A stretch of DNA of 64,000 bases from Pseudomonas helmanticensis (GTDB taxonomy: Bacteria; Pseudomonadota; Gammaproteobacteria; Pseudomonadales; Pseudomonadaceae): the NCBI RefSeq assembly GCF_900182985.1, contig NZ_FXUY01000001.1, positions 2,418,001 to 2,482,000 on the forward strand, read 5' to 3'. Made by a program: the position numbers and the translations under genes. Of the stretch, positions 45,076 to 53,449 are shown one piece after another. Under the pieces are notes generated by a model. That model saw only the letters and a list, made by a program, of their open reading frames with translations. It had not been told where the DNA came from and searched no databases. Numbering within the stretch: position 1 is the stretch's first letter; the number at the start of each line of letters is the position of its first letter.

Positions 45076-45942
45076 ATGGACACGCAACCTCTGATCATCC
45101 GCCCGCGCGCCGAAGACGTCGAAGGCCAGCCCATTCTGCGCCCGTTGCCGTCAGCCAAATGCCGCAGCGTCGGGCCTTTCGTGTTTTTTGATCACATGCT
45201 CGAGACGGTGTATCCGACGGGCAAAGGCATGAACATCCGACAACACCCGCACATCGGTCTGTCGACGCTCACCTATCTGTTTCAAGGGCAGCTCCTGCAC
45301 AAGGACAGCCTCGGCTCCGATCAGGTGGTCGGCGCTGGCGATGTCAGCTGGATGACCGCCGGCAGCGCGATTGCTCATGTCGAGCGCACGCCTGAGCCGT
45401 TGTGGGATCAGAGCTTCACGATGCACGGTTTGCAGATCTGGCTGGCGTCGCCCAAGGATCATGAACAAGGCCCCGGGCATTACAGCCATCACCCGGCGGC
45501 GACGTTGCCGGTCAGCGATAACCTTGGCGTACAGATCCGCATGATTGCCGGGTCAGGCTTTTGCCTGGAATCGCCGGTGCCGGTGCTTTCGCCGACGTTG
45601 TATGCCGAAGTGCAGATGCAAACGGCAACCACCCTGCTGATTCCGACCGAGCATGAAGAGCGGGCGGTGTATGTGCTGAGCGGAGATGCGCAGTTGAACG
45701 GCGAGCCGATTGAGCCACATGCGCTCGTAGTGCTGCCGGCCGGGGAAGAGCTGAGCCTCTTCGCCGATAGTGATGTGCACGCCGTGGTGTTTGGCGGCGC
45801 ACCATTGGAGGGGCCTCGGCGGATCAACTGGAATTTTGTCGCGAGCGATCCGGCGGCGATCGATGAAGCGCGGCGCAAATGGGCGGCCGGGGATTGGCCG
45901 ACGGTGCCAGGGGAAGTCGAGCGGATTGAATTGCCGCGCTGA
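45076..45942 (+). CDS. Pirin family protein
   Basis: 288 residues of bicupin fold. The N-terminal cupin has the metal-binding HPHIGLSTLTYLFQG near residue 57 and the VGAGDVSWMTAGSAIAHVE block near 90. A C-terminal cupin (about 185-285) is less conserved. Pirins bind iron and act as quercetinases or redox-linked regulators of other enzymes. No partner is adjacent. It is probably co-transcribed with the OsmC gene. The end is followed by a long nested inverted repeat. Confidence 0.9.
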   Translation: MDTQPLIIRPRAEDVEGQPILRPLPSAKCRSVGPFVFFDHMLETVYPTGKGMNIRQHPHIGLSTLTYLFQGQLLHKDSLGSDQVVGAGDVSWMTAGSAIAHVERTPEPLWDQSFTMHGLQIWLASPKDHEQGPGHYSHHPAATLPVSDNLGVQIRMIAGSGFCLESPVPVLSPTLYAEVQMQTATTLLIPTEHEERAVYVLSGDAQLNGEPIEPHALVVLPAGEELSLFADSDVHAVVFGGAPLEGPRRINWNFVASDPAAIDEARRKWAAGDWPTVPGEVERIELPR

Positions 45943-46130
45943 AAAGCACCCTCACCCCAGCCCTCTCCCAGAGGGAGAGGGAGCCGACCGAGGTGTCTGG
46001 GGTAATACATCGACCTGAAAAATCTTGGCGATTATGGATTCAGCACAGCCCTTTCAGGTCGGCGTAACCCTCAAGCATCCCCCAATCAGTCCCTTCTCCC
46101 TCCGGGAGAGGGTTAGGGTGAGGGGCTTTT
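45941..46130. repeat. Nested inverted repeat, about 190 bases (MITE-like)
   Basis: The outer arms, GAAAAGCACCCTCACC-CCAGCCCTCTCCC at left and GGGAGAGGGTTAGGGTGAGG-GGCTTTTC at right, are near reverse complements. Each also has an internal small hairpin (CTCCC..GGGAG). Inside, CGACCTGAAA (46011-46020) pairs with TTTCAGGTCG (46052-46061). It fills the gap between convergent genes. Confidence 0.75.
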
Positions 46131-46136
46131 CGCTTT

Positions 46137-46865
46137 TCAGCCCTTGAACACTTCATCCAGCAAATCATGCATCGACTTGAACGCGCGCTTGGCGGTCTTC
46201 TCGTCATACATCATCTTGCCCGGCACATTGGCATGCGGATCAGTAAACGAGTGCACTGCACCGCCGTAGCTCAGCAACTGCCAATCGACCTTCGCCGCGT
46301 TCATCTCGTCTTCAAACGCCGGTAGCTGCTCTTTCGGCACCAACGGGTCGGAAGCACCGTGCAAGACCAATACCGAACCCTTGATGTTCTGCGCATCGGC
46401 CGGATTCGGCGAGTCCAGCGTACCGTGGAACGATATCGCCGCCTTCACCGACGCACCGGTGCGCGCCAGATCCAGTGCACAGCAGCCGCCGAAGCAGAAA
46501 CCGAACACCGCCAGTTTCGAGGTATCGACCGCCGCTTCGCCCTGAGCCTGCAATTGCTCGAACGCCGTCTGCATACGCTTGCGCAACAGCGCGCGGTCGT
46601 TCTTCAACGGCATCATAGCCGCACCGGCTTGATCACCGTTCTGCGGACGCACGGCCTGACCGTAGACATCAGCGATCAACACCACGTAGCCCTTGGCCGC
46701 CACCGATTTGGCGATTTCTTCGGCACCGGCGCTGACGCCCATCCAGTTCGGCGCCATCAACAAACCCGGACGCGCGCCTTTGTGTTCGGCGTCGAACGCC
46801 AGACGCCCTTCATAAGGTTGGCCGTCAATCTGATAGACCACGGAACGTACAGTGACTTGGCTCAT
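46137..46865 (-). CDS. Dienelactone hydrolase family protein
   Basis: 242 residues from ATG at 46865 (MSQVTVRSVVYQIDGQPYEG). The alpha/beta hydrolase nucleophile is Cys in GFCFGGCC (near residue 126), with Asp in GASDPLV (near 175) and His in AVHSFTDP (near 207) completing the triad. It resembles dienelactone hydrolases but is outside any aromatic-degradation cluster, so the physiological ester or lactone is unknown. It lies downstream of htpG on the same strand, but a terminator separates them, so it has its own promoter or limited read-through. Confidence 0.9.
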   Translation of the reverse strand: MSQVTVRSVVYQIDGQPYEGRLAFDAEHKGARPGLLMAPNWMGVSAGAEEIAKSVAAKGYVVLIADVYGQAVRPQNGDQAGAAMMPLKNDRALLRKRMQTAFEQLQAQGEAAVDTSKLAVFGFCFGGCCALDLARTGASVKAAISFHGTLDSPNPADAQNIKGSVLVLHGASDPLVPKEQLPAFEDEMNAAKVDWQLLSYGGAVHSFTDPHANVPGKMMYDEKTAKRAFKSMHDLLDEVFKG

Positions 46866-46897
46866 TTCTGACTCCTGATTTGTTAAACACCAGAATG

Positions 46898-46922
46898 AAA
46901 AAACCCGCCGAAGCGGGTTTTT
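46898..46922 (-). terminator. htpG terminator
   Basis: AAAAACCCGCCGAAGCGGGTTTTT: stem AACCCGC/GCGGGTT, loop CGAA, between htpG and the dienelactone hydrolase gene. Confidence 0.88.
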
Positions 46923-46933
46923 CCTCAACTTGG

Positions 46934-48838
46934 TTAAACCGACAGTTCAACCAGCAGCTTGTTCAGACGGCGCACATACGCGGCCGGATCCTTCAAGCTG
47001 TCGCCGGCAGCCAGGGCTGCCTGATCGAAGAGGATGTGCGACAGGTCGCCAAAACGCTCTTCGCTCTGCTCGCCATCGAGTTTCTCGATCAGCGGGTGGC
47101 TTGGGTTGAATTCGAAGATCGGCTTCGAATCCGGCACTTTCTGCCCGCTGGCTTCGAGGATCTGACGCATTTGCAGACCCAGATCCTGCTCGCCGATGGC
47201 CAGGATGGCCGGCGAGTCGGTCAGACGATGCGATACGCGGACTTCAGCCACGGAATCGCCCAGTGCGGCTTTCAGACGCTCAACCAGACCTTCTTTGGAC
47301 TTGGCGACTTCTTCTGCGGCTTTCTTGTCCTCTTCCGAGTCCAGGTTGCCCAGATCGAGATCACCGCGTGCTACGTCGACAAAGCTCTTGCCGTCGAACT
47401 CGCTGAGGTAGCTCATCAGCCACTCGTCGATGCGGTCGGTCAGCAGCAACACTTCGATGCCTTTCTTGCGGAAGACTTCCAGGTGCGGGCTGTTCTTGAC
47501 CTGCGCGTAGGTTTCGCCGGTGAGGTAGTAGATCTTGTCCTGACCTTCCTTGGCGCGTGCCAGGTAGTCGGCCAGACCGACGATCTGCTCGCCGTCGTCG
47601 CCATTGGTCGATGCAAAACGCAGCAGACCGGCAATTTTCTCTTTGTTGGCGAAGTCTTCTGCCGGGCCTTCTTTCATGACCTGACCGAAGTTCTTCCAGA
47701 AACCTTTGTATTGCTCAGGCTCGTTTTTCGCCAGTTTTTCCAGCATGTCGAGCACGCGCTTGGTCAGCGCGGTTTTCATCGAATCGATGATCGGGTCTTT
47801 CTGCAGGATTTCACGCGACACGTTCAGCGACAGGTCGTTGGAGTCAACCACACCTTTGATGAAGCGCAGGTAAAGCGGCAGGAAGGACTCAGCCTGATCC
47901 ATGACGAACACGCGCTGCACGTACAGCTTCAGGCCTTTCGGCGCTTCACGCTGGTACAGGTCGAACGGTGCACGGGCCGGCACGTAGAGCAGCGAGCTGT
48001 ATTCGAGCTTGCCTTCGACTTTGTTGTGGCTCCAGGCCAGCGGGTTTTCAAAGTCGTGGGCGATGTGTTTGTAGAACTCCTGGTATTCCTCGTCCTTCAC
48101 TTCAGTGCGAGGGCGAGTCCACAGGGCGCTGGCGCGGTTGACGGTTTCCCATTCAACGGCCGGAGTCTCCTCGCCTTCAGCGGCAGCCGCTTCTTTCGGC
48201 AGCTCGATCGGCAAAGCGATGTGGTCGGAGTACTTCTTGATGATATTGCGCAGACGCCAGCCATCAGCGAACTCGTCTTCCGCCGCTTTCAGGTGCAGGA
48301 CGATGCGGGTGCCGCGTTCTGGCTTGTCGATGTTCGCAACTTCGAACTCGCCCTCGCCTTTCGACGACCAGTGCACGCCTTCGCTGGCTGGGGTGCCGGC
48401 GCGACGGGAGTACACGTCAACCTGGTCGGCAACGATGAAGGCAGAGTAGAAACCGACACCGAACTGGCCGATCAGGTGCGAATCTTTCTTCTGATCACCC
48501 GAGAGGTTTTTCATGAAATCGGCGGTGCCGGATTTGGCGATGGTCCCCAGGTGGGCGATCACATCGTCACGGTTCATGCCGATACCGTTGTCTTCGAGGG
48601 TGACGGTCTTGGCGTCCTTGTCGAAGCTCACACGGATTTTCAGATCAGCGCCACCTTCGAGCAACTCTGGCTTGGCCAGGGCTTCGAAGCGCAGCTTGTC
48701 GACAGCGTCAGAGGCGTTCGAGATCAATTCGCGAAGGAAGATTTCCTTGTTGGAATACAGCGAATGGATCATGAGGTGCAGCAGCTGCTTTACCTCGGTC
48801 TGGAAGCCCAGGGTTTCCTTTTGAGTTTCCACACTCAT
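46934..48838 (-). CDS. htpG: Molecular chaperone HtpG (Hsp90)
   Basis: 634 residues from ATG at 48838 ([11 protein letters not shown]); three extra codons upstream are unlikely. The GHKL ATPase domain has [15 protein letters not shown] near residue 33, [11 protein letters not shown] near 80 and [11 protein letters not shown] near 120. The middle domain has the conserved NVSREILQ near 340. The C-terminal dimer domain is complete. HtpG refolds client proteins together with DnaK. A sigma-32-like promoter lies about 70 bases upstream. Confidence 0.97.
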   Translation of the reverse strand: MSVETQKETLGFQTEVKQLLHLMIHSLYSNKEIFLRELISNASDAVDKLRFEALAKPELLEGGADLKIRVSFDKDAKTVTLEDNGIGMNRDDVIAHLGTIAKSGTADFMKNLSGDQKKDSHLIGQFGVGFYSAFIVADQVDVYSRRAGTPASEGVHWSSKGEGEFEVANIDKPERGTRIVLHLKAAEDEFADGWRLRNIIKKYSDHIALPIELPKEAAAAEGEETPAVEWETVNRASALWTRPRTEVKDEEYQEFYKHIAHDFENPLAWSHNKVEGKLEYSSLLYVPARAPFDLYQREAPKGLKLYVQRVFVMDQAESFLPLYLRFIKGVVDSNDLSLNVSREILQKDPIIDSMKTALTKRVLDMLEKLAKNEPEQYKGFWKNFGQVMKEGPAEDFANKEKIAGLLRFASTNGDDGEQIVGLADYLARAKEGQDKIYYLTGETYAQVKNSPHLEVFRKKGIEVLLLTDRIDEWLMSYLSEFDGKSFVDVARGDLDLGNLDSEEDKKAAEEVAKSKEGLVERLKAALGDSVAEVRVSHRLTDSPAILAIGEQDLGLQMRQILEASGQKVPDSKPIFEFNPSHPLIEKLDGEQSEERFGDLSHILFDQAALAAGDSLKDPAAYVRRLNKLLVELSV

Positions 48839-48905
48839 GGTCATCAAACTCCAATCAGATGGCAGTGGCCGCGACCCAAATGGTCGGCGGCGGGTTGTCT
48901 TGTGA

Positions 48906-48932
48906 GTTTGGGGCGCTGTTCAGGATTTCAAG
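48906..48932 (-). promoter_or_regulatory. Sigma-32-like heat-shock promoter of htpG
   Basis: On the minus strand CTTGAAA (48932-48926), a 12-base spacer and CCCCAAAC (48913-48906). This is close to the CTTGAAA/CCCCATNT consensus. It overlaps the 3' end of the thioesterase gene and gives a leader of about 60 bases. Confidence 0.72.
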
Positions 48933-49372
48933 GGCTCATCGATTTTGAAGTGTGCTCGGGCGGTGGCAATCGGTTCGCTTTCGGTACTTTGCCAGGCCGT
49001 GACGGCGACGTTGGCCACTCGCCGACCCTGGCGACACACCTGACATTTGGCCCAGGTGTCGCGAAACTGCCCGGCGCGCAGGTAATCGAGGGAGAAGTCG
49101 ATAATCTTCGGCACGCCGGGTGCGCCGGTGAAGATCAACAGATGCAGCGCGGCTGCCAGCTCCATGAACCCGGCAATCACTCCGCCATGGATCGCCGGCA
49201 GTAAAGGGTTACCAATGTTGTCCTTGTTCGCTGGCAGCTTGAACAGCAGTTCATCGCCAACGCGCGAACACTCGATGCCGATCAGCCCGGCATAAGGGAT
49301 CAACTGCAACAGCGGCGCATAGTCGCCCTGCGCGTGAGCCTTGAGCAATTGCGCTTTCAGGTCATCGCTCAT
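48920..49372 (-). CDS. PaaI-type hotdog thioesterase A
   Basis: 150 residues with the PaaI/hotdog signature AIHGGVIAGFMELAAALHL near residue 58; the Gly-Gly and the acidic residue are the acyl-CoA site. It overlaps the stop of the upstream paralogue by 4 bases (ATGA), so the two are made together and could form a heteromer. The acyl-CoA substrate is unknown. Its last bases contain the htpG promoter. Confidence 0.86.
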   Translation of the reverse strand: MSDDLKAQLLKAHAQGDYAPLLQLIPYAGLIGIECSRVGDELLFKLPANKDNIGNPLLPAIHGGVIAGFMELAAALHLLIFTGAPGVPKIIDFSLDYLRAGQFRDTWAKCQVCRQGRRVANVAVTAWQSTESEPIATARAHFKIDEPLKS

Positions 49373-49845
49373 TGGCCTTCTCCCTTGATTGCGCCGCCAA
49401 AACCTTTGGCGCCCTTAAGGCCTTTGCCCATGCGCATGAACGTACCGACAACATGGGCGATCGGCTGCTCAGGATCGTCCTGATAAGCAAAACCACGGGC
49501 GAAAATCACGTCAGTAGTCACCCGATAGCACTGAGCGAAGCCGTACACGTCCTTATTCGGTTCAGCGGCGTGCATGTAGTCGATGCGCAGATCGAGGGTC
49601 GGACAAACCTCGAATTCCGGCAGCACGCATAGGGTCGACATCCCGCAGGCGGTGTCCATCAGCGAAGTAATTGCCCCGCCATGGATGACACCGGTCTGCG
49701 GGTTGCCAACGATTTTCGCGCTGTACGGCAAGATCACCGTCAGCCCCTCCGTGGAGGCGCTATGCACCTGCAAACCGAGGACCTGACAGTGGCGCAACGC
49801 CGACAGAAATCGCGTCGCACGCTCAAAAACGGGGTTTTCGGCCAT
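49369..49845 (-). CDS. PaaI-type hotdog thioesterase B
   Basis: 158 residues from ATG at 49845 (MAENPVFERATRF). The signature GVIHGGAITSLMDTACG near residue 55 is the clearest of the pair, with Asp as the likely catalytic acid. The C-terminus is Gly/Lys-rich (GKGLKGAKGFGGAIKGEGQ), unusual and probably disordered. It is the first gene of a two-gene unit and is divergent from the small lipoprotein gene at 50004. Confidence 0.87.
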   Translation of the reverse strand: MAENPVFERATRFLSALRHCQVLGLQVHSASTEGLTVILPYSAKIVGNPQTGVIHGGAITSLMDTACGMSTLCVLPEFEVCPTLDLRIDYMHAAEPNKDVYGFAQCYRVTTDVIFARGFAYQDDPEQPIAHVVGTFMRMGKGLKGAKGFGGAIKGEGQ

Positions 49846-50003
49846 TTGATAATTACTCTCGTTATAGCCTGTTGCCAGTAGTAAGGAATAGCGCAAAAGT
49901 TCCGCTACCGAACAAAACTATATATCTGAAAGAAATGAGGAACTTAACCTTCAGCGCCAGGCTCTTAAGGCCAGTAGTTATTTTCCATAAGGAGAAACAC
50001 CCC

Positions 50004-50240
50004 ATGCGTAAGACTTTAGCTATTGCCTTGATGTTGACCGCTTCCCTCGGTCTCGCTGCCTGCGATAAAAAATCCGAGGACAAAGCTCAAGATGCCAACC
50101 AACATGCTGAACAAGCTCAGCAAGACATGAACAAAGCTCAGGATAAAGTGAACGACGCTGCGAAAGAAAACGCCGAAGCTGCCAAAGCTCAGGCTGAATC
50201 GAACGCTGCTGCGCAAGACGAAGCTGCGAAGAAGCAATAA
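50004..50240 (+). CDS. Small Ala/Lys-rich coiled-coil lipoprotein
   Basis: 78 residues from ATG at 50004, after AAGGAG. The signal MRKTLAIALMLTASLGLAAC ends in a lipobox, so the mature form is a lipoprotein of about 59 residues starting CDKKSEDKAQ. The rest is a highly charged, Ala/Gln/Asp-rich helix (QDANQHAEQAQQDMNKAQ, then a similar stretch) with near-heptad spacing. It looks like an Lpp/OprI-type rod, but it is not the OprI sequence and ends in AKKQ rather than Lys. Its function is unknown. A strong terminator follows. Confidence 0.8.
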   Translation: MRKTLAIALMLTASLGLAACDKKSEDKAQDANQHAEQAQQDMNKAQDKVNDAAKENAEAAKAQAESNAAAQDEAAKKQ

Positions 50241-50260
50241 TCCGCTTTTTTGCTGCAGAA

Positions 50261-50293
50261 AAAAGAAAACCCGCCAAGTGCGGGTTTTCTTTT
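50261..50293. terminator. Bidirectional terminator after the small lipoprotein
   Basis: AAAAGAAAACCCGC...GCGGGTTTTCTTTT with a 6-base centre. It lies between the lipoprotein and the convergent MAPEG gene. Confidence 0.88.
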
Positions 50294-50319
50294 GTCTGGG
50301 ATTTAACGCCAGCGTCGCC

Positions 50320-50721
50320 TTAGAGCAACACAGTTCTAAAAGTCGGACTAATCATCAACAACAACGAACACACTAAGCCGACGAACCAGACCAGGCTGCG
50401 CAACGACGGCTGATCCGCCAGGTAAAGCCACAAGTAGAGAATCCGTGCGATCACAAAGATGATCGCCAATGTATCGATCAACCAGCCCGCCGTTTGCGTG
50501 GTATGCGCCATCAGCACACCCACCGCAAACAAGATAAATGCCTCGATGCTGTTCTGATGCGCCGCCAGTGCTCGCGCGCCGTAACCGGTCAGTTGCGCCT
50601 GTTGCTGGCGCGGCAAGTGATTGTTGTAACCGCCCTGCTCTTTCATCGCCTTGGCCACGGGCATACGCGCGACGTAGATCAGCAACGCACTAATAAACAC
50701 ACACCAGAACGGAATACTCAT
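50320..50721 (-). CDS. MAPEG-family membrane protein
   Basis: 133 residues from ATG at 50721 (MSIPFWCVFISALLIYVAR), with four membrane segments. The family pattern ARALAAHQNSIEAFILFAVG near residue 50 carries the conserved Asn-Ser-Glu and the preceding Arg. MAPEG proteins include glutathione transferases of eicosanoid metabolism; bacterial members are mostly uncharacterised. Its ATG overlaps the stop of the DUF599 gene by one base (TGATG), so the two are coupled. Confidence 0.88.
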   Translation of the reverse strand: MSIPFWCVFISALLIYVARMPVAKAMKEQGGYNNHLPRQQQAQLTGYGARALAAHQNSIEAFILFAVGVLMAHTTQTAGWLIDTLAIIFVIARILYLWLYLADQPSLRSLVWFVGLVCSLLLMISPTFRTVLL

Positions 50722-51458
50722 CAAGCAGCCTCTTTGTTCGCCTCGGGAATGGGCGCCTCTGTAGGGGTATAGACCATGACATCGAGAACGTCGGAATGAA
50801 ACTCGCGTCGGTACAACACCAAGACCACACCGGCGCTCATTAACATGAATAACCACGGGCTGACGAACCACGCCAGCATGGTCATGCCGAAGTAGTAGGA
50901 ACGCAGGCCGAAGTTGAACTGGTTGGCCGCCATCGAAATCACTCGCGCCGCCCGTGCAGCGAACGCTTTGCGCTCCTGCTCGGAGACATGGCGCTCACCG
51001 ATCATCGGCGCCGAGCCGACCAGCACCGCCGCGAAGTTGTACTGGCGCATGCACCAGCTGAAGGTGAAGAACGCGTAGACGAACACCATCGCCAGGCACA
51101 ACAGCTTGATCTCCGACATGCCTTGCGAGGCCTGTTGCACCATCGGGATGTCCGCGAGCAACGACACCGCGCGCTCCGACGCACCGAGCACGGTGAGAAT
51201 ACCGGCGAGGATGATCAGCGTGCTCGAGGCAAAAAACGAGGCGTTGCGTTCAAGATTGCCGATCACGCTGGCGTCGGCGATACGGTTGTCGCGCAGCAGC
51301 ATGCGGCGCATCCAGTCTTCGCGGTACAGGTGCAACACGCTGGCCAGGCACGCGGTGTCACGGCCCTTCCACGAGGCATAACGGGTGTAACCGCCCCAGC
51401 AGATGACAAACCAGCACGCGGCGAGCAGGTGGATCAGGTTGGCTTGGATGAACGACAT
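50721..51458 (-). CDS. DUF599 membrane protein
   Basis: 245 residues with four or five membrane segments. LHLYREDWMRRMLLRDNRIADASVIGNLERNASFFAS near residues 40-78 is the DUF599 core (shown only as a location), and FSWCMRQYNFAAVLVGSAP near 133 is also conserved. The function is unknown. It is the first gene of a pair with MAPEG. The REP-A pair lies upstream of its start. Confidence 0.86.
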   Translation of the reverse strand: MSFIQANLIHLLAACWFVICWGGYTRYASWKGRDTACLASVLHLYREDWMRRMLLRDNRIADASVIGNLERNASFFASSTLIILAGILTVLGASERAVSLLADIPMVQQASQGMSEIKLLCLAMVFVYAFFTFSWCMRQYNFAAVLVGSAPMIGERHVSEQERKAFAARAARVISMAANQFNFGLRSYYFGMTMLAWFVSPWLFMLMSAGVVLVLYRREFHSDVLDVMVYTPTEAPIPEANKEAA

Positions 51459-51488
51459 GCAATTCCTTGTGAATATAGATGCTGTACC

Positions 51489-51578
51489 TGCAGGAGTGAG
51501 CCTGCTCGCGATAGCGGTGTGTCAGTCACCATTGAAGTTGCCTGACACACCGCTATCGCGAGCAGGCTCACTCCTACA
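51489..51578. repeat. REP-A pair, inward facing
   Basis: GCAGGAGTGAGCCTGC-TCGCGATAGCGGTGTGTCAG and its reverse complement. The inner stem GGTGTGTCAG/CTGACACACC extends the pairing. It lies upstream of the DUF599 gene. Confidence 0.87.
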
Positions 51579-51640
51579 TAAAAGCTGTGCAGTGCTTCGA
51601 CGTTAGCGTAAGGAAAAAGACACTGCCTGACGCGCATAAA

Positions 51641-51672
51641 AAATGCCCCGTATCGATTGATACGGGGCATTT
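51641..51672 (-). terminator. brnQ terminator
   Basis: AAATGCCCCGTATC/GATACGGGGCATTT with loop GATT: a long perfect stem after the brnQ stop. Confidence 0.88.
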
Positions 51673-51715
51673 CTGTTTAAGCGTTGAAGACCCGCTTTTG
51701 GCGGGTCAGGCAACG

Positions 51716-53029
51716 TCAGGCAACTGCTTCGCTGCGTTTGCCCAGCAGACGATCGCACACGACCGCGACCACCAGGGTCATCACGCATGGCACCAGCCAC
51801 GCCAGGCCCTGCTCGCTCAGCGGCAGGTGCGACAGCTGCGCTGGCATCCAGTCAGCCAGACCAGCGCCTTTCAGCGCGTCGATGCTGCCGAACACGAATG
51901 ACACCAGCATCACCGGACCGAGGATGCGCCCGTGTTCATGCCAGAAGTCTTTGCAGAAGCTCAGCGCGACCAGAACGATGCATGGCGGGTAAATCGCCGT
52001 CAGTACTGGAATCGAGAATGCGATCAGCTTGGTCAGGCCCAGGTTGGACACCAGCAGCGAGAACGCCGCCAGGATGATCACCAGGGTCTTGTACGACAGC
52101 GGCAGGACGCGGCTGAAATACTCGGCACAGGCGCAGGTCAGGCCCACGGCTGTTACCAGACACGCCAGCGAGATCAGCACCGCGAGGAAACCGCTGCCCA
52201 GCGAACCGAAGGTGTGCTGAACATAAGCGTGCAATACCGCCGCGCCGTTGGTTGCACCGACGGCCACTTCGTGACTCCCGGAACCGAGACGGAACAGGCT
52301 GACGTACACCAGGGCCAGACCGACGCCGGCGATCAGACCAGCGATGATCGCGTAACGGGTGATCAGTTTCGGCGACTCGACGCCACGCGAACGGATCGCG
52401 TTGACGATGACGATGCCGAACACCAGTGCGCCCAGAGTATCCATGGTTAGGTAACCATTGATGAAACCTTGGGAGAACGGTGCCGCGACGTATTCCGGCG
52501 TGCCGTGACCAATGTCACCCGCCGGCAAGGCGAATGCAGCGATACCCAGCACTGCCAGCGCGATGATCTTCAGCGGCGCGAGGAAACGGCCGACGGTGTC
52601 CAGCAAACGCCCAGGGTATAGCGAGATGAAGAACACCAGCAGGAAGTACACCGAGCTGTAGAGGAACAGCGCCAGCGGGCTTTCACCGGTCAGCGGCGCC
52701 AAGCCCACTTCAAACGAAACGGTGGCGGTACGCGGGGTGGCGAACAACGGCCCAACCGCGAGGTAGCACGCAGCCGCGAGAATACCGCCGGCAACCTTGC
52801 CGATCGGGCTGCTCAGCGCGTCCATCGCCCCACCGACCTTGGCCAGCGCAACGACGGTGATCACCGGCAGACCCACTGCGGTGATCAGGAAGCCTAGCGC
52901 GGCCATCCAGACATGAGGTCCGGCCTGCAAGCCAACGATAGGCGGGAAGATGATGTTGCCAGCCCCAACGAACAGGGCAAATGTCATAAAGCCAAGTGCC
53001 AGGATGTCCTGACCTTTCAAAACTTTCAT
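51716..53029 (-). CDS. brnQ: Branched-chain amino acid:cation symporter BrnQ (BraB)
   Basis: 437 residues with twelve membrane segments. [20 protein letters not shown] at the start, then [16 protein letters not shown] near residue 22, are the family signature. It imports leucine, isoleucine and valine with sodium or protons. The close place after sucCD fits the Pseudomonas order in which this gene is called braB, by recall. It has its own promoter region of about 400 bases and a terminator. Confidence 0.92.
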   Translation of the reverse strand: MKVLKGQDILALGFMTFALFVGAGNIIFPPIVGLQAGPHVWMAALGFLITAVGLPVITVVALAKVGGAMDALSSPIGKVAGGILAAACYLAVGPLFATPRTATVSFEVGLAPLTGESPLALFLYSSVYFLLVFFISLYPGRLLDTVGRFLAPLKIIALAVLGIAAFALPAGDIGHGTPEYVAAPFSQGFINGYLTMDTLGALVFGIVIVNAIRSRGVESPKLITRYAIIAGLIAGVGLALVYVSLFRLGSGSHEVAVGATNGAAVLHAYVQHTFGSLGSGFLAVLISLACLVTAVGLTCACAEYFSRVLPLSYKTLVIILAAFSLLVSNLGLTKLIAFSIPVLTAIYPPCIVLVALSFCKDFWHEHGRILGPVMLVSFVFGSIDALKGAGLADWMPAQLSHLPLSEQGLAWLVPCVMTLVVAVVCDRLLGKRSEAVA

Positions 53030-53270
53030 TAAGGTAATACCACACTACTGAATCGGAATTTAGAGGGGGATTGCCCTGTGTAATTAGGGAAATGCTGTCG
53101 ATCCGTATGGGACTGACCCTTAAAGCGCGTTGCATGCCTTGTGGGCGGCAGACGCAAAAATGGCTGCTAGCCTAACTAATTTGACGTGTAAACGCACTGT
53201 TAGAGGGCGAACTATCCGATACGCGACGTTTCCGTGTCGCGTTTACGTATCTATTTTTCGTTGGTACGGC

Positions 53271-53377
53271 AAAGATCAAAAGATCGCAGCCTTCGGCAGC
53301 TCCTACATGAGGATGAAAGTATTCCCATGTAGGAGCTGCCGAAGGCTCGGGCCGCGATCGGACGATCTTTTGATCTT
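53271..53377. repeat. REP-B pair with a 16-base insert, outward facing
   Basis: AAAAGATCGCAGCC...CTCCTAC then GTAGGAGCTGCCGAAGGCT. Where other copies continue GCGATCTTTT, this one has CGGGCCGCGATCGGAC before GATCTTTT. This is the only copy so altered. Confidence 0.82.
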
Positions 53378-53395
53378 CCAAATTGCAGAAACGAC

Positions 53396-53419
53396 AAAGG
53401 CCACCCGAAGGTGGCCTTT
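53396..53419 (-). terminator. sucD terminator (end of sdh-suc block)
   Basis: AAAGGCCACC/GGTGGCCTTT with loop CGAA, 31 bases beyond the sucD stop. Confidence 0.85.
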
Positions 53420-53449
53420 GTTAGGTAAAGCGTCAGCTAAGCGCGAGGC

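Larger units (their letters stand above)
53030..53449. other. 420-base region between brnQ and sucD
   Basis: No gene. It holds the hairpin ACGCGAC/GTCGCGT (53221-53242), a REP-B pair (53271-53377) and the sucD terminator (53396-53419). The brnQ promoter should lie in 53030-53200; I see no strong -35/-10 pair there. Confidence 0.55.

Noticed and set aside
46880..49204. A 774-codon open frame antisense to htpG
   Set aside because: It mirrors a certain chaperone gene codon for codon, as GC-rich third positions keep the opposite frame free of stops. No family motif is seen.
53221..53242. ACGCGAC/GTCGCGT hairpin as a terminator for an unseen plus-strand gene
   Set aside because: No gene ends before it on the plus strand and the T run is broken; kept only as part of the gap description.
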